Source: Streptomyces himastatinicus ATCC 53653 (lineage in GTDB: Bacteria; Actinomycetota; Actinomycetes; Streptomycetales; Streptomycetaceae). From it: DNA of 41,722 nucleotides. Position 1 is the stretch's first letter, and the number at the start of each line of letters is the position of its first letter. Location: assembly GCF_000158915.1 (NCBI RefSeq), contig NZ_GG657754.1, positions 2,999,331-3,041,052 on the forward strand, written 5' to 3'. The notes under the pieces were generated by a model that did no database searches, was not told the origin of the DNA, and worked only from the letters and a program-made list of their open reading frames with translations. Below are positions 23,363 through 31,062 of the stretch, one piece after another. Position numbers and translations under genes: made by a program.

Positions 23363-25482
23363 TCACCCGATGCCCGGTATGAGGGAGATGAGGAGGTCGA
23401 TGAGTTTGATGCCGATGAACGGGGCGATGAGCCCGCCCAGTCCGTAGAGGGCGAGGTTGCGGCGGAGCATCCGGTCGGCGCTCATCGGGCGGTAGCGCAC
23501 GCCCCTGAGGGCGAGCGGCACCAGCGCGACGATGACGAGCGCGTTGAAGACGACCGCGGACAGGATCGCCGACTGGGCCGAGGCCAGATGCATGATGTTG
23601 AGCGCGTCCAGGCCCTGGTAGCCCGTCACGCCCGCGAACATCGCCGGGATGATCGCGAAGTACTTCGCGACGTCGTTGGCGATCGAGAAGGTGGTCAGCG
23701 CGCCGCGGGTGATCAGCAGCTGTTTGCCGATCTCCACGATCTCGATGAGCTTGGTCGGGTTGGAGTCCAGGTCGACCATGTTCCCGGCCTCCTTGGCGGC
23801 CGACGTGCCGGTGTTTCATGGCCACGCCGACGTCGGCCTGGGGCGAGCGCCGGGGCCTTCTTGGGGCCGTCGCCGGTCATCGCGACCAGCTTGCCGCCCG
23901 CCTGCTCCCGCTTGATGAGCGCCATCTTGTCCTCGGGCGTGGCCTCCGCCAGGAAGTCGTCCACGCCCGCCTCGGCGGCGATGGCCTTGGCGGTCAGCGG
24001 GTTGTCGCCGGTGATCATCACGGTCTTGATGCCCATCCGGCGCAGCTCGTCGAACCGCTCCCGCATGCCCTCCTTGACGACGTCCTTGAGGTGGATCACG
24101 CCGAGCACGCTCGGGCTGCCGGCGCCGTCCGCCGCGACCAGCAGCGGGGTGCCGCCCGCCGCCGAGATCGCGTCGACCTTCTCCTGGGCGTCGGCGGGGA
24201 TGAGCCCGCCGCGTTCCCGGACCCAGGCCATGACGGCGCCCGCCGCGCCCTTGCGCACCGAGGTGCCGTCCACGTCGACACCGGACATCCGGGTCTGGGC
24301 GGTGAAGGGGACGAACGTCAACGAGGCAGCGTGGCCCAGTTCGCCCTCGTGGCGGGCCCGCAGGCCGTACACCTCCTTGGCGAGGACGACGATCGAGCGG
24401 CCCTCTGGCGTCTCGTCGGCGAGCGAGGACAGCTGGGCGGCGTCCGCGAGCTCCGCCTCGGTCGCGCCGTCGACCGGGACGAACTCGGCGGCCTGCCGGT
24501 TGCCGAGCGTGATCGTGCCGGTCTTGTCGAGCAGCAGCGTCGACACGTCGCCCGCCGCCTCGACCGCGCGGCCGGACATGGCGAGGACGTTCCGCTGGAC
24601 CAGCCGGTCCATGCCCGCGATGCCGATCGCGGAGAGCAGCGCGCCGATGGTGGTGGGGATGAGGCAGACCAGCAGCGCGGTGAGCACGATCATCGTCTGC
24701 TCGGCGCCCGCGTAGATCGCGAACGGCTGGAGGGTGACGACGGCGAGCAGGAAGACGATGGTGAGCGAGGCGAGCAGGATGTTGAGCGCGATCTCGTTCG
24801 GGGTCTTCTGCCGGGCCGCGCCCTCGACCAGGTTGATCATCCGGTCGATGAAGGTCTCACCGGGCCTTGCCGTGATCTTGATGACGATGCGGTCGGAGAG
24901 CACCTTCGTCCCCCCGGTGACCGCGCACCGGTCGCCGCCGGACTCGCGGATGACCGGCGCCGACTCGCCGGTGATGGCGGACTCGTCGACGGACGCCACG
25001 CCCTCGACGACGTCCCCGTCGCCCGGGATGACGTCGCCCGCCTCGCAGACCACCAGGTCGCCGACGCGCAGCGCGGTGCCGGGGACCCGCTCCTCGCCGC
25101 CGTCGGCGAGCCGCCGGGCCTCGGTGTCGGTCTTGGCCTTGCGCAGAGTGTCGGCCTGGGCCTTGCCCCGGCCCTCGGCGACGGCCTCGGCGAGATTGGC
25201 GAAGAGCACCGTCAGCCAGAGCCAGGCCGTGATCGCCCAGCCGAACCAGTCGCCCGGGTCGGTGGCTGCCAGCACGGTGGTGAGCACCGAGCCGATCTCC
25301 ACCACGAACATCACCGGGGACTTCGCCATCACCCGCGGATCGAGCTTGCGGAAGGCGTCCGGCAGCGAGGTGAGCAGCTGCCGCGGGTCGAAGAGGCCGC
25401 CGGAGACCCGGCCGCCGTCCGGGTCGTGCCGGTGCGGGCTCGTCCCGTCGAGGGCGGGGCGTACGGGGGTGGTGGTGCTCAT
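23363..25482 (-). pseudogene. kdpB: KdpB, P-type ATPase subunit, with two frameshifts and an altered hinge motif
   Basis: The catalytic subunit of the Kdp K+ pump, about 706 aa if repaired. The first 540 or so residues are normal: T-G-E-S at 171-174, C-L-I-P-T-T-I-G in the membrane, and the phosphorylation site D319-K-T-G-T. At the hinge, the near-invariant T-G-D-G-T-N-D-A-P-A-L reads [11 protein letters not shown] (substituted codons at 23857-23865). Just after it an extra G (run at 23840-23843) and an extra T (run at 23814-23816) break the frame twice, after which the correct frame resumes with [13 protein letters not shown] and continues to the normal stop. The rest of the operon is intact and in register, so a recent lesion or a local sequence error is more likely than old decay. 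The start overlaps the kdpA stop (ATGA). Confidence 0.93.
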
Positions 25483-27164
25483 GAGAGTCCCTCCGCCATC
25501 GGACCAAGGGCCAGGGCCGGGAAGTAGGTGAGACCGGTGACGATGATGACCGCGCCGACCAGCAGCCCCGCGAAGAGCGGCTTCTCGGTGCGCAGGGTGC
25601 CCGCCGTCTCGGGGACGGGCTTCTGCTCGGCGAGCGAACCGGCCAGCGCCAGGACGAAGACCATCGGCAGGAAGCGGCCGAGCAGCATCGCCAGGCCGAT
25701 CGTGGTGTTGTACCAGTCGGTGTTGGCGCCCAGTCCCGCGAAGGCGGAGCCGTTGTTGTTGGCGCCGGAGGTGAAGGCGTACAGCACCTCGGAGAAGCCG
25801 TGCGCCCCGCTGTGGCCGGTCGCGTTCCCCGCGGTGTTGAGGATCGAGTCCGGCGGGGTGGACAGCACCATGGACACGGCGGTGAAGCCGAGCGCCAGGG
25901 CCGGGGTGACGAGGATGTAGCACGCCGCGAGCTTGATCTCGCGGGAGCCGATCTTCTTGCCCAGGTACTCGGGCGTACGGCCGACCATGAGCCCCGCGAT
26001 GAAGACCGCGATCACGGCCATGACCAGCATGCCGTAGAGGCCGGAGCCCACCCCGCCGGGCGCGATCTCACCGAGCATCATGCCCAGCAGCGCGATGCCG
26101 CCGCCGAAGCCGGTGAACGAGGAGTGCATGGCGTCCACCGCGCCGGTGGAGGTCAGCGTCGTACTGGTCGCGAAGATCGAGGACGCGCCGACGCCGAACC
26201 GCTGCTCCTTGCCCTCCATCGCGCCGCCCGCCGCCTGGAGCGCAGGGCCGCCGTGGTGGAACTCGGTCCACATCATCAGCGCCGTGAAGCCGAGCCAGAT
26301 CAGGCCCATGGCGGCGAGGATCGCGTACCCCTGCCGGACGTTCCCGACGAGCACGCCGAAGGTGCGGGTCAGCGCGAACGGGATGACCAGGATCAGGAAG
26401 ATCTCGAAGAGGTTGGTGAAGGCGTTGGGATTCTCGAACGGGAAGGCGGAGTTGGCGTTGAAGAAGCCGCCGCCGTTGGTGCCGATCTCCTTGATGGCCT
26501 CCTGCGAGGCGACCGCGCCACCGTTCAGCTGCCGGCTGCCGCCCGTGAGCTGCCCGACCTCGTGGATGCCCGCGAAGTTCTGGATCGCGCCGCAGGCGAC
26601 CAGCACGACCGCCGCGATCACCGACAGCGGGATCAGGACGCGGACGACCGTACGCACCAGGTCCGCCCAGAAGTTGCCCAGCTCGCCGGTGCGGGAGCGG
26701 GCGAAGCCCCGGACGAGGGCGATGGCCACCGCGATGCCGACGGCGGCGGACAGGAAGTTCTGCACCGCGAGCCCGGCCGTCTGGACGACGTGGCCCATGG
26801 CCTGCTCGCCCGCGTACGACTGCCAGTTGGTGTTGGAGACGAAGGACGCGGCGGTGTTGAACGCCTGCGCCGGGGTGATCGAGGAGAAGCCGAGCGAGAG
26901 CGGCAGACCGCCCTGGACGCGCTGGAGCAGGTACAGGAACAGGACGCTGACGCCGGAGAAGGCGAGCACTCCGCGCAGATACGCGGGCCAGCGCATCGCG
27001 GTGTCGGGGTCGGCGCCGACGCAGCGGTAGATCCACCGCTCGGCACGCAGATGCCTGCCGGAGCGGTACACGGCGGCCAGGTAGTCGCCGAGCGGCCGGT
27101 ACACCAGGGCGAGCGCGCCGATGAGCGCGGCGAGCTGGAGCACCGCGGAAAGTTCGGAACTCAT
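25479..27164 (-). CDS. kdpA: KdpA, K+-channel-like subunit
   Basis: A 561-aa membrane subunit with about ten transmembrane helices and four pore-loop repeats. Recognisable selectivity-filter segments are S-N-T-N-W-Q-S-Y (first), [10 protein letters not shown] (second), and the later [11 protein letters not shown] region (fourth). KdpA binds and passes K+ in the KdpFABC complex, while KdpB uses ATP. The ATG at 27164 was chosen because an upstream start at 27248 would be in the wrong frame for KdpF and would only add non-homologous residues. It follows kdpF by 7 bp and overlaps kdpB by four bases. Confidence 0.97.
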   Translation of the reverse strand: MSSELSAVLQLAALIGALALVYRPLGDYLAAVYRSGRHLRAERWIYRCVGADPDTAMRWPAYLRGVLAFSGVSVLFLYLLQRVQGGLPLSLGFSSITPAQAFNTAASFVSNTNWQSYAGEQAMGHVVQTAGLAVQNFLSAAVGIAVAIALVRGFARSRTGELGNFWADLVRTVVRVLIPLSVIAAVVLVACGAIQNFAGIHEVGQLTGGSRQLNGGAVASQEAIKEIGTNGGGFFNANSAFPFENPNAFTNLFEIFLILVIPFALTRTFGVLVGNVRQGYAILAAMGLIWLGFTALMMWTEFHHGGPALQAAGGAMEGKEQRFGVGASSIFATSTTLTSTGAVDAMHSSFTGFGGGIALLGMMLGEIAPGGVGSGLYGMLVMAVIAVFIAGLMVGRTPEYLGKKIGSREIKLAACYILVTPALALGFTAVSMVLSTPPDSILNTAGNATGHSGAHGFSEVLYAFTSGANNNGSAFAGLGANTDWYNTTIGLAMLLGRFLPMVFVLALAGSLAEQKPVPETAGTLRTEKPLFAGLLVGAVIIVTGLTYFPALALGPMAEGLS

Positions 27165-27171
27165 GACGCCC

Positions 27172-27261
27172 TCAGAACCTCTCGGGGAAGAGGAGGGCGA
27201 GGACCAGATAGCCCAACAGCGCGACGGCCACGACCAGGCCGACGACATTCTCGGCGGTCAC
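27172..27261 (-). CDS. kdpF: KdpF, 29-aa stabilising subunit
   Basis: A 29-aa single-pass membrane peptide, starting with GTG at 27261 and reading [20 protein letters not shown] and then L-A-L-L-F-P-E-R-F. The G-Y-L-x-x-A-L-L-x-P-E-x-F ending is the KdpF signature. KdpF stabilises the KdpABC complex in the membrane. It sits 7 bp ahead of kdpA, and its GTG overlaps the stop of the small protein before it (GTGA), implying translational coupling. Confidence 0.93.
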   Translation of the reverse strand: MTAENVVGLVVAVALLGYLVLALLFPERF

Positions 27262-27341
27262 AGCTTCGTCACCCCTTTGGCGACGAGGGCCACCAGCGCG
27301 AAGACCGCGAGCGTGGCGACGACGAAGGCCAGATCGGCCAT
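27258..27341 (-). CDS. 27-aa membrane peptide leading the kdp operon
   Basis: A short reading frame with its own strong ribosome site (AGGAG, 6 nt before the ATG). It encodes M-A-D-L-A-F-V-V-A-T-L-A-V-F-A-L-V-A-L-V and then A-K-G-V-T-K-L. This is one hydrophobic helix with a positively charged end, so it should insert with its C-terminus inside. It overlaps the KdpF start by four bases, so it is part of the kdp operon and is placed ahead of all named kdp genes. It is not KdpF. It may be a further small subunit of the pump or an operon-leader peptide; no function is established to my knowledge. Confidence 0.75.
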   Translation of the reverse strand: MADLAFVVATLAVFALVALVAKGVTKL

Positions 27342-27414
27342 CGTGGGCTCCTAGAGGATCGGTGGAGTGCTGTCCTCTTGAGGAAACCCCCGCGGGGAGC
27401 GCGTGAGCCCGCCG

Positions 27415-27463
27415 TTGACGGCTCCCTTACGGCGCCGGGCGCCGTCTTGACGCCTCCCTGACG
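27415..27463 (-). promoter_or_regulatory. Phased direct repeats upstream of kdp: candidate KdpE operator
   Basis: On the plus strand, TTGACGGCTCCCTTACG (27415-27431) and TTGACGCCTCCCTGACG (27447-27463) are near-identical 17-mers, 32 bp apart (three helical turns). Each contains two TGACG-like half sites 11 bp apart, the layout used by PhoB/OmpR-class regulators such as KdpE. They lie 74-122 bp upstream of the first gene of the kdp operon. The 27342-27414 stretch should contain the core promoter; I could not place -10/-35 boxes confidently. Confidence 0.6.
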
Positions 27464-27501
27464 CCGCGGCGCGCGCACGCGAACCGGGGCACGCGAAATA
27501 G

Positions 27502-27542
27502 CCGGTGGGCCGTACTCCGCAGAGAAAAGTACGGCCCACCGG
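27502..27542 (-). terminator. Perfect 15-bp stem terminator
   Basis: CCGGTGGGCCGTACT (27502-27516) and AGTACGGCCCACCGG (27528-27542) are exactly complementary with an 11-nt loop. It lies 38 bp beyond the stop of the minus-strand gene at 27580-28449 and insulates the kdp promoter from it. Confidence 0.85.
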
Positions 27543-27579
27543 TAGAACGCTCACATCAGCCGAGCCTTACGCCGGGGAC

Positions 27580-28449
27580 TCAGCCGGATGCGAGCGAGCA
27601 GCCCGCCAGGGCGTCAAGACCGGAGGGGGCGGTCGAGCCCTGGCGGGAGAATGAAATCTTGATGCGGTCGATCGTGGACTTCCGCTTGTCCTCCAGCGGG
27701 CCCAGGATCGCGTTCTGCACGAAGTTCGGGCCGCCTTCGCCCGCGGAGGTCGAAAGTCTCTTGTTGGCCTCGCTGAGCTGGGTGTCCAGGAGCGCGAGGT
27801 TGCGGTCCACCTCCGCCTGGGCGGCGGCCGGCACGTCGCCGATCTCACCGGCGACGTCCGGGCAGCTGATCCCCTCGCCGGAGCCGGCGCCCGCGTCCGC
27901 GCCCTCGTCCGCACCGGCGCCCGTGTCGGCACCGGACTCCTCCGCGGCGGGGTCGGCCGAGGCCGCGGCGCTCGCTGCGGCCGTCGCCTCGGCGCCCGCC
28001 CCGGCGTCGCCGCCGGAGAGCGTGCACTCGGCGAGCGCGTCCAGACCGGTCGGCTTCTCGGCCTGGCGCCCGATGGAGATCGCGATGCGGTCGAGGGTCG
28101 ACTTCCGCTTGTCCGCCAGCGGACCGAGGATCGCGTTCTGCACGAAGTTCGGGCCGCCTTCGCCCTGGCTGGTGCTCAGCCGCTTGTTCGCCTCGGCGAG
28201 CTGGGTGTCCAGAAGGGCGAGGTTACGGTCCACCTCCGCCTTGGCCTTCGCGGGGATCTCCGGAAGGGATCCCTCCACGGCGGGGCAGCTGATGGAGGAC
28301 GCGGCCTTGACCGACGCCTTCGCCTCGCTGCCGCTGTCGTCCTGACCCGCCATGGCGGCTCCCACCGCGACGGACGCACAGGTAATACCGCCGATCACAC
28401 CGGCGACGACGATCCGCCGACGGTGAAGTAACGGAAGGCCTCGGGACAT
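27580..28449 (-). CDS. Exported protein built of two near-identical 85-aa repeats
   Basis: A 289-aa protein. Residues 1-35 have an R-R-R-I-V-V-A-G-V-I-G-G-I start and a hydrophobic helix ending in A-A-M-A-G, a signal peptide or anchor. Then two copies of an approximately 85-aa unit follow, at about 53-142 and 195-286. Each starts S-C-P-x-V, continues with E-V-D-R-N-L-A-L-L-D-T-Q-L and E-A-N-K-R-L-S-T-S, then G-E-G-G-P-N-F-V-Q-N-A-I-L-G-P-L and D-K-R-K-S-T, and ends G-L-D-A-L-A-x-C. Each copy thus has a first and a last cysteine that could form a disulphide. An Ala/Gly/Asp-rich disordered linker joins them. I do not recognise a named family. An AGGTGAG ribosome site precedes the ATG, and a strong terminator follows. 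A surface or secreted role is inferred. Confidence 0.85.
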   Translation of the reverse strand: MSRGLPLLHRRRIVVAGVIGGITCASVAVGAAMAGQDDSGSEAKASVKAASSISCPAVEGSLPEIPAKAKAEVDRNLALLDTQLAEANKRLSTSQGEGGPNFVQNAILGPLADKRKSTLDRIAISIGRQAEKPTGLDALAECTLSGGDAGAGAEATAAASAAASADPAAEESGADTGAGADEGADAGAGSGEGISCPDVAGEIGDVPAAAQAEVDRNLALLDTQLSEANKRLSTSAGEGGPNFVQNAILGPLEDKRKSTIDRIKISFSRQGSTAPSGLDALAGCSLASG

Positions 28450-28590
28450 TGATCACTCACCTCGTTGAGGTCGGACAGGGGATGAACCCGTCGCGTCCGC
28501 TCTCCCACTGCCGCGGGCGCGCCGGGGGTCTCTCGCCCATCAGTACGCCGCAGGTGGCACGGGTGTTCAACGATTCACAGAAAAAAGTCG

Positions 28591-28621
28591 AAGGGGCCCG
28601 GGGAGACTCCCCGGGCCCCTT
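28591..28621 (-). terminator. Intrinsic terminator with T-run, minus strand
   Basis: AAGGGGCCCGGGGA (28591-28604) pairs perfectly with TCCCCGGGCCCCTT (28608-28621) across a 3-nt loop. Read on the minus strand it is followed by CGAC and six T residues, a classical rho-independent terminator. It ends the operon finishing at 28657 (DUF3710). Confidence 0.92.
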
Positions 28622-28656
28622 CGGACCTGGTCATACGTACGCGGCGCGGGCCGCGG

Positions 28657-29439
28657 TCAGCGCACCTCGGTGATCTCCGGACCGCGCTGGAGCCGGTCGG
28701 CGCCACCCGCGAACCGCGAGCCCTGCGCCTCCTCCTGCTGCACCCCGTCGGGCACCATCTGCGCGTCGTTCGGCAGCTTGAGCACGACCGGATCGCGCGG
28801 GGCCATCGGGCCCTCACCGCGCACCACGACCGTGTCCTGGAAGATCGCCTCCAGCAGGCTGCCGGTCTCGGGCTGCACGGCGCCCTGCCCGGAGATCACT
28901 CCGCGCAGGAACCAGCGCGGCCCGTCGACGCCGATGAAGCGCACCACCTGGACGCCGTTCTTGCCGTCCGGCAGCTGCACCGGCACCTGGGCCCGCAGCT
29001 CCCAGCCGAGCGGGCCCTCGACCTCGTCCACCACACCGCCCTGCTGGGTGATGCCGGTGGCGATCTCGTCCCGCACCTCGCCCCAGATGCCTTCCTTCTT
29101 GGGCGCGGCGAACGCCTGCAACTGCACGGCACTGTCCCGCAGCACCACGGTCGCGGCCACGATCGCGTCCCCCGCGACCTCCACCCGCAGCTCCATGCCC
29201 TCGACCCCGGGCACGAACATGCCGCCGAGGTCCACCCGGCCCTCGCCGGGCTCCCGCACCTCGGACACGTCCCACGGGCCGTCGGGACGCGGCGCGGGGG
29301 GCAGGCTCACCCTGGGAGCCTCCTCGTCGCCCTCGTCGACGAGGCCCGCCGCGTCCTCCGCGTCCTCGGCCAACTCCTCGGAGGTCACGTCGAGCGACTC
29401 GACGTCCTCCTCGCTGCGCTTGCGGCGACGTCCGAACAC
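28657..29439 (-). CDS. DUF3710 protein
   Basis: A 260-aa actinobacterial DUF3710 protein. It starts with a basic patch V(M)-F-G-R-R-R-K-R, then an acidic low-complexity stretch of about 35 residues. After that come the family core segments G-P-W-D, V-D-L-G-G-M, L-Q-A-F-A-A-P-K-x-E-G-I-W-G-E-V-R, G-P-L-G-W-E-L, and D-G-P-R-W-F-L-R-G-V. Function is unknown, but the gene is a conserved companion of dut. The GTG at 29439 was chosen because it follows a GGAAGGA ribosome site and lies 1 bp after the dut stop (TGA-C-GTG), so the pair is coupled. A longer in-frame start at 29511 would run inside dut. Confidence 0.9.
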   Translation of the reverse strand: MFGRRRKRSEEDVESLDVTSEELAEDAEDAAGLVDEGDEEAPRVSLPPAPRPDGPWDVSEVREPGEGRVDLGGMFVPGVEGMELRVEVAGDAIVAATVVLRDSAVQLQAFAAPKKEGIWGEVRDEIATGITQQGGVVDEVEGPLGWELRAQVPVQLPDGKNGVQVVRFIGVDGPRWFLRGVISGQGAVQPETGSLLEAIFQDTVVVRGEGPMAPRDPVVLKLPNDAQMVPDGVQQEEAQGSRFAGGADRLQRGPEITEVR

Positions 29440-29440
29440 G

Positions 29441-29956
29441 TCATCGTCCTTCCCGGTCGGAACCGACCGAAGCGTATCCATTCCCACCCGTTGTGCCGTC
29501 CACGGCGGCATGACCGCCGGTGGACCCGAAGCCCCCTTCGGCCCGCGCCGACCCGGGAAGCTCCGCCACCTCCTGGAAGCGCACCTTCTCGACCTGCTGG
29601 ACGACCATCTGGGCGACCCGGTCGTAGCGCTCGAACCGCACGCTCTCGCGCGGGTCGAGATTGACCACGATCACCTTGATCTCTCCACGGTACCCGGCAT
29701 CGATGGTCCCCGGGGCATTCACCATGGCGACCCCGCAGCGGGCGGCGAGTCCGGACCTCGGATGCACGAAGGCGGCATACCCCTCCGGGAGCGCGATAGA
29801 CACTCCGGTGGGCAGAACCGCGCGCTCCCCCGGGGCCAGCTCCGCCGCCTCGGTGGTGACGAGATCGGCACCGGCGTCCCCCGGGTGGGCATACCCCGGG
29901 ATCGGCACCTGCGGGTCCACCCTGCGGATCAGCACGTCCACCGGTACGGGAGTCAC
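29441..29956 (-). CDS. dut: dUTP diphosphatase
   Basis: A 171-aa trimeric-type dUTPase converting dUTP to dUMP and pyrophosphate, which keeps uracil out of DNA and feeds dTMP synthesis. All five motifs are visible: motif 1 P-G-D-A-G-A-D-L (about 28-35), motif 2 H-P-R-S-G-L-A (about 66-72), motif 3 N-A-P-G-T-I-D-A-G-Y-R-G-E-I (catalytic Asp, about 82-95), motif 4 Y-D-R-V-A-Q-M-V (about 108-115), and the C-terminal motif 5 G-F-G-S-T-G-G that closes the active site. The GTG at 29956 has a GAGGTG ribosome site and overlaps the upstream thioesterase stop by four bases. Confidence 0.96.
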   Translation of the reverse strand: MTPVPVDVLIRRVDPQVPIPGYAHPGDAGADLVTTEAAELAPGERAVLPTGVSIALPEGYAAFVHPRSGLAARCGVAMVNAPGTIDAGYRGEIKVIVVNLDPRESVRFERYDRVAQMVVQQVEKVRFQEVAELPGSARAEGGFGSTGGHAAVDGTTGGNGYASVGSDREGR

Positions 29957-30534
29957 GGATTCACCTCGAATGCGCGCGCGACCTTCACCTGATCCGGGTC
30001 GGCGAGCGCCGCGTTGATCTCCTCCGACCGGCCGTTCTTGATGAAGTGGTCGACCCGCACCTCTATGAAGAGGGCCTCCGCGCGCACCGCGACGGGCCCC
30101 TCGGGACCCCCGATGCGGCCCGTGGCCGCACAGTAGATCTTGCGGCCGTGCACGGCGGTCACCCGTGCCTCCAGGTGCAGCACGGTGCCGACGGGCACCG
30201 GCCGGACGAAGTCCGTCTCCAGCCGCCCGGTCACCGCGATCACGCGCTGGAGCCAGTTGAGGGACCCGAGCGTCTCGTCCAGCGCGGCGGTCAGCACCCC
30301 GCCGTGGGCCAGGCCGGGCGCGCCCTGGTGGGCGGCGTCCACGGTGAACTCGGCCGTGAGGCCGACGCCCTCGCCCGCCCGCACCCGCAGGCGCAGGCCC
30401 CCGCTCTGCTCGCCGCAGCCGAAGCACTGGTCGTAGTGCGCGCCGAGGAGCTCCCCGGGCGCGGGCGCGTCGGGGTGGCGCACGGGTGCCATGGCGCCTT
30501 CCGGCGGCTTCAGCACTGTCGTTCTTCCACTCAC
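29953..30534 (-). CDS. PaaI-family hot-dog thioesterase
   Basis: A 193-aa single hot-dog-fold protein. The catalytic/CoA-binding loop H-G-G-V-L-T-A-A-L-D-E-T lies near residues 77-88, after H-Q-G-A-P-G-L-A. An F-G-C-G-E motif near 38-42 and the R-L-E-T-D-F-V-R-P-V-P-V strand are usual for this actinobacterial group. It probably hydrolyses an acyl- or aryl-CoA thioester; the substrate is unknown. A GTG at 30534 is used here; an ATG at 30492 would shorten it by 14 residues. It overlaps dut by four bases, so dut and the DUF3710 gene are probably transcribed from its promoter, 59 bp from the divergent DUF3093 gene. Confidence 0.87.
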   Translation of the reverse strand: MSGRTTVLKPPEGAMAPVRHPDAPAPGELLGAHYDQCFGCGEQSGGLRLRVRAGEGVGLTAEFTVDAAHQGAPGLAHGGVLTAALDETLGSLNWLQRVIAVTGRLETDFVRPVPVGTVLHLEARVTAVHGRKIYCAATGRIGGPEGPVAVRAEALFIEVRVDHFIKNGRSEEINAALADPDQVKVARAFEVNP

Positions 30535-30593
30535 AACGGCTGACCTTACCCGCGAGAGATGCCCCGGCAGGCGGCCATGCCAAGCTGATACGC

Positions 30594-31046
30594 ATGCAGC
30601 CTTACGACGAACGTCTCACCGCGCCTCGTTCATGGTGGTTCATCGCGGTTCTGATCGGGTTCGGCACGGCGTTGATCATGCTGCCTTTCGGCACCCTGCC
30701 GATGCTCGGCGGCCTGATCGCGGGCGCGGCGCTGGCGTGTGTCGCGGTGAGTTCGTACGGCTCGGCCCGGGTGCGGGTGGTGGCGGGCTCCCTGGTCGCG
30801 GGAGAGGCCAGGATCCCGGTGTCGGCGCTCGGGACCGCCGAGGTGCTGGACGCCGACGAGGCGGCCGCCTGGCGGAGCTACAAGGCCGATCCGCGGGCCT
30901 TCATGCTGCTGCGGAGCTACGTCCCGACCGCGCTGCGGGTCGAGGTCACCGATCCGCAGGACCCCACGCCCTACGTGTACGTCTCCACCCGGGACCCCGA
31001 GGGGCTGGCCGCGGCTCTGACGGCCGTACGCGCCGAGACGGCCTAG
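30594..31046 (+). CDS. DUF3093 membrane protein
   Basis: A 150-aa protein with Y-D-E-R-L-x-x-P-x-S-W-W at its start, two transmembrane helices (about 14-33 and 37-53), and a cytoplasmic or external beta-rich domain that contains the conserved R-V-x-x-G-S-L, A-R-I-P, and R-A-F-M-L-L-R-S-Y-V-x-x-A-L-R-V-E-V-T-D-P-x-D-P-T-P-Y segments. These are the DUF3093 hallmarks. Its function is unknown. In actinobacteria it is a conserved divergent neighbour of dut. The ATG at 30594 was preferred because the preceding in-frame codons run through the intergenic gap. Confidence 0.93.
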   Translation: MQPYDERLTAPRSWWFIAVLIGFGTALIMLPFGTLPMLGGLIAGAALACVAVSSYGSARVRVVAGSLVAGEARIPVSALGTAEVLDADEAAAWRSYKADPRAFMLLRSYVPTALRVEVTDPQDPTPYVYVSTRDPEGLAAALTAVRAETA

Positions 31047-31062
31047 GAAAGCGCCCTACGAC

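Noticed and set aside
23814..23866. Programmed frameshift as an explanation for kdpB
   Set aside because: Two separate single-base insertions with substitutions at the hinge, no slippery heptamer or downstream structure, and no known recoding in kdpB.
27502..27542. Perfect inverted repeat that might be the end of a mobile element
   Set aside because: Its position just after a stop codon and its 11-nt loop fit a terminator; no transposase or direct target repeat is present.
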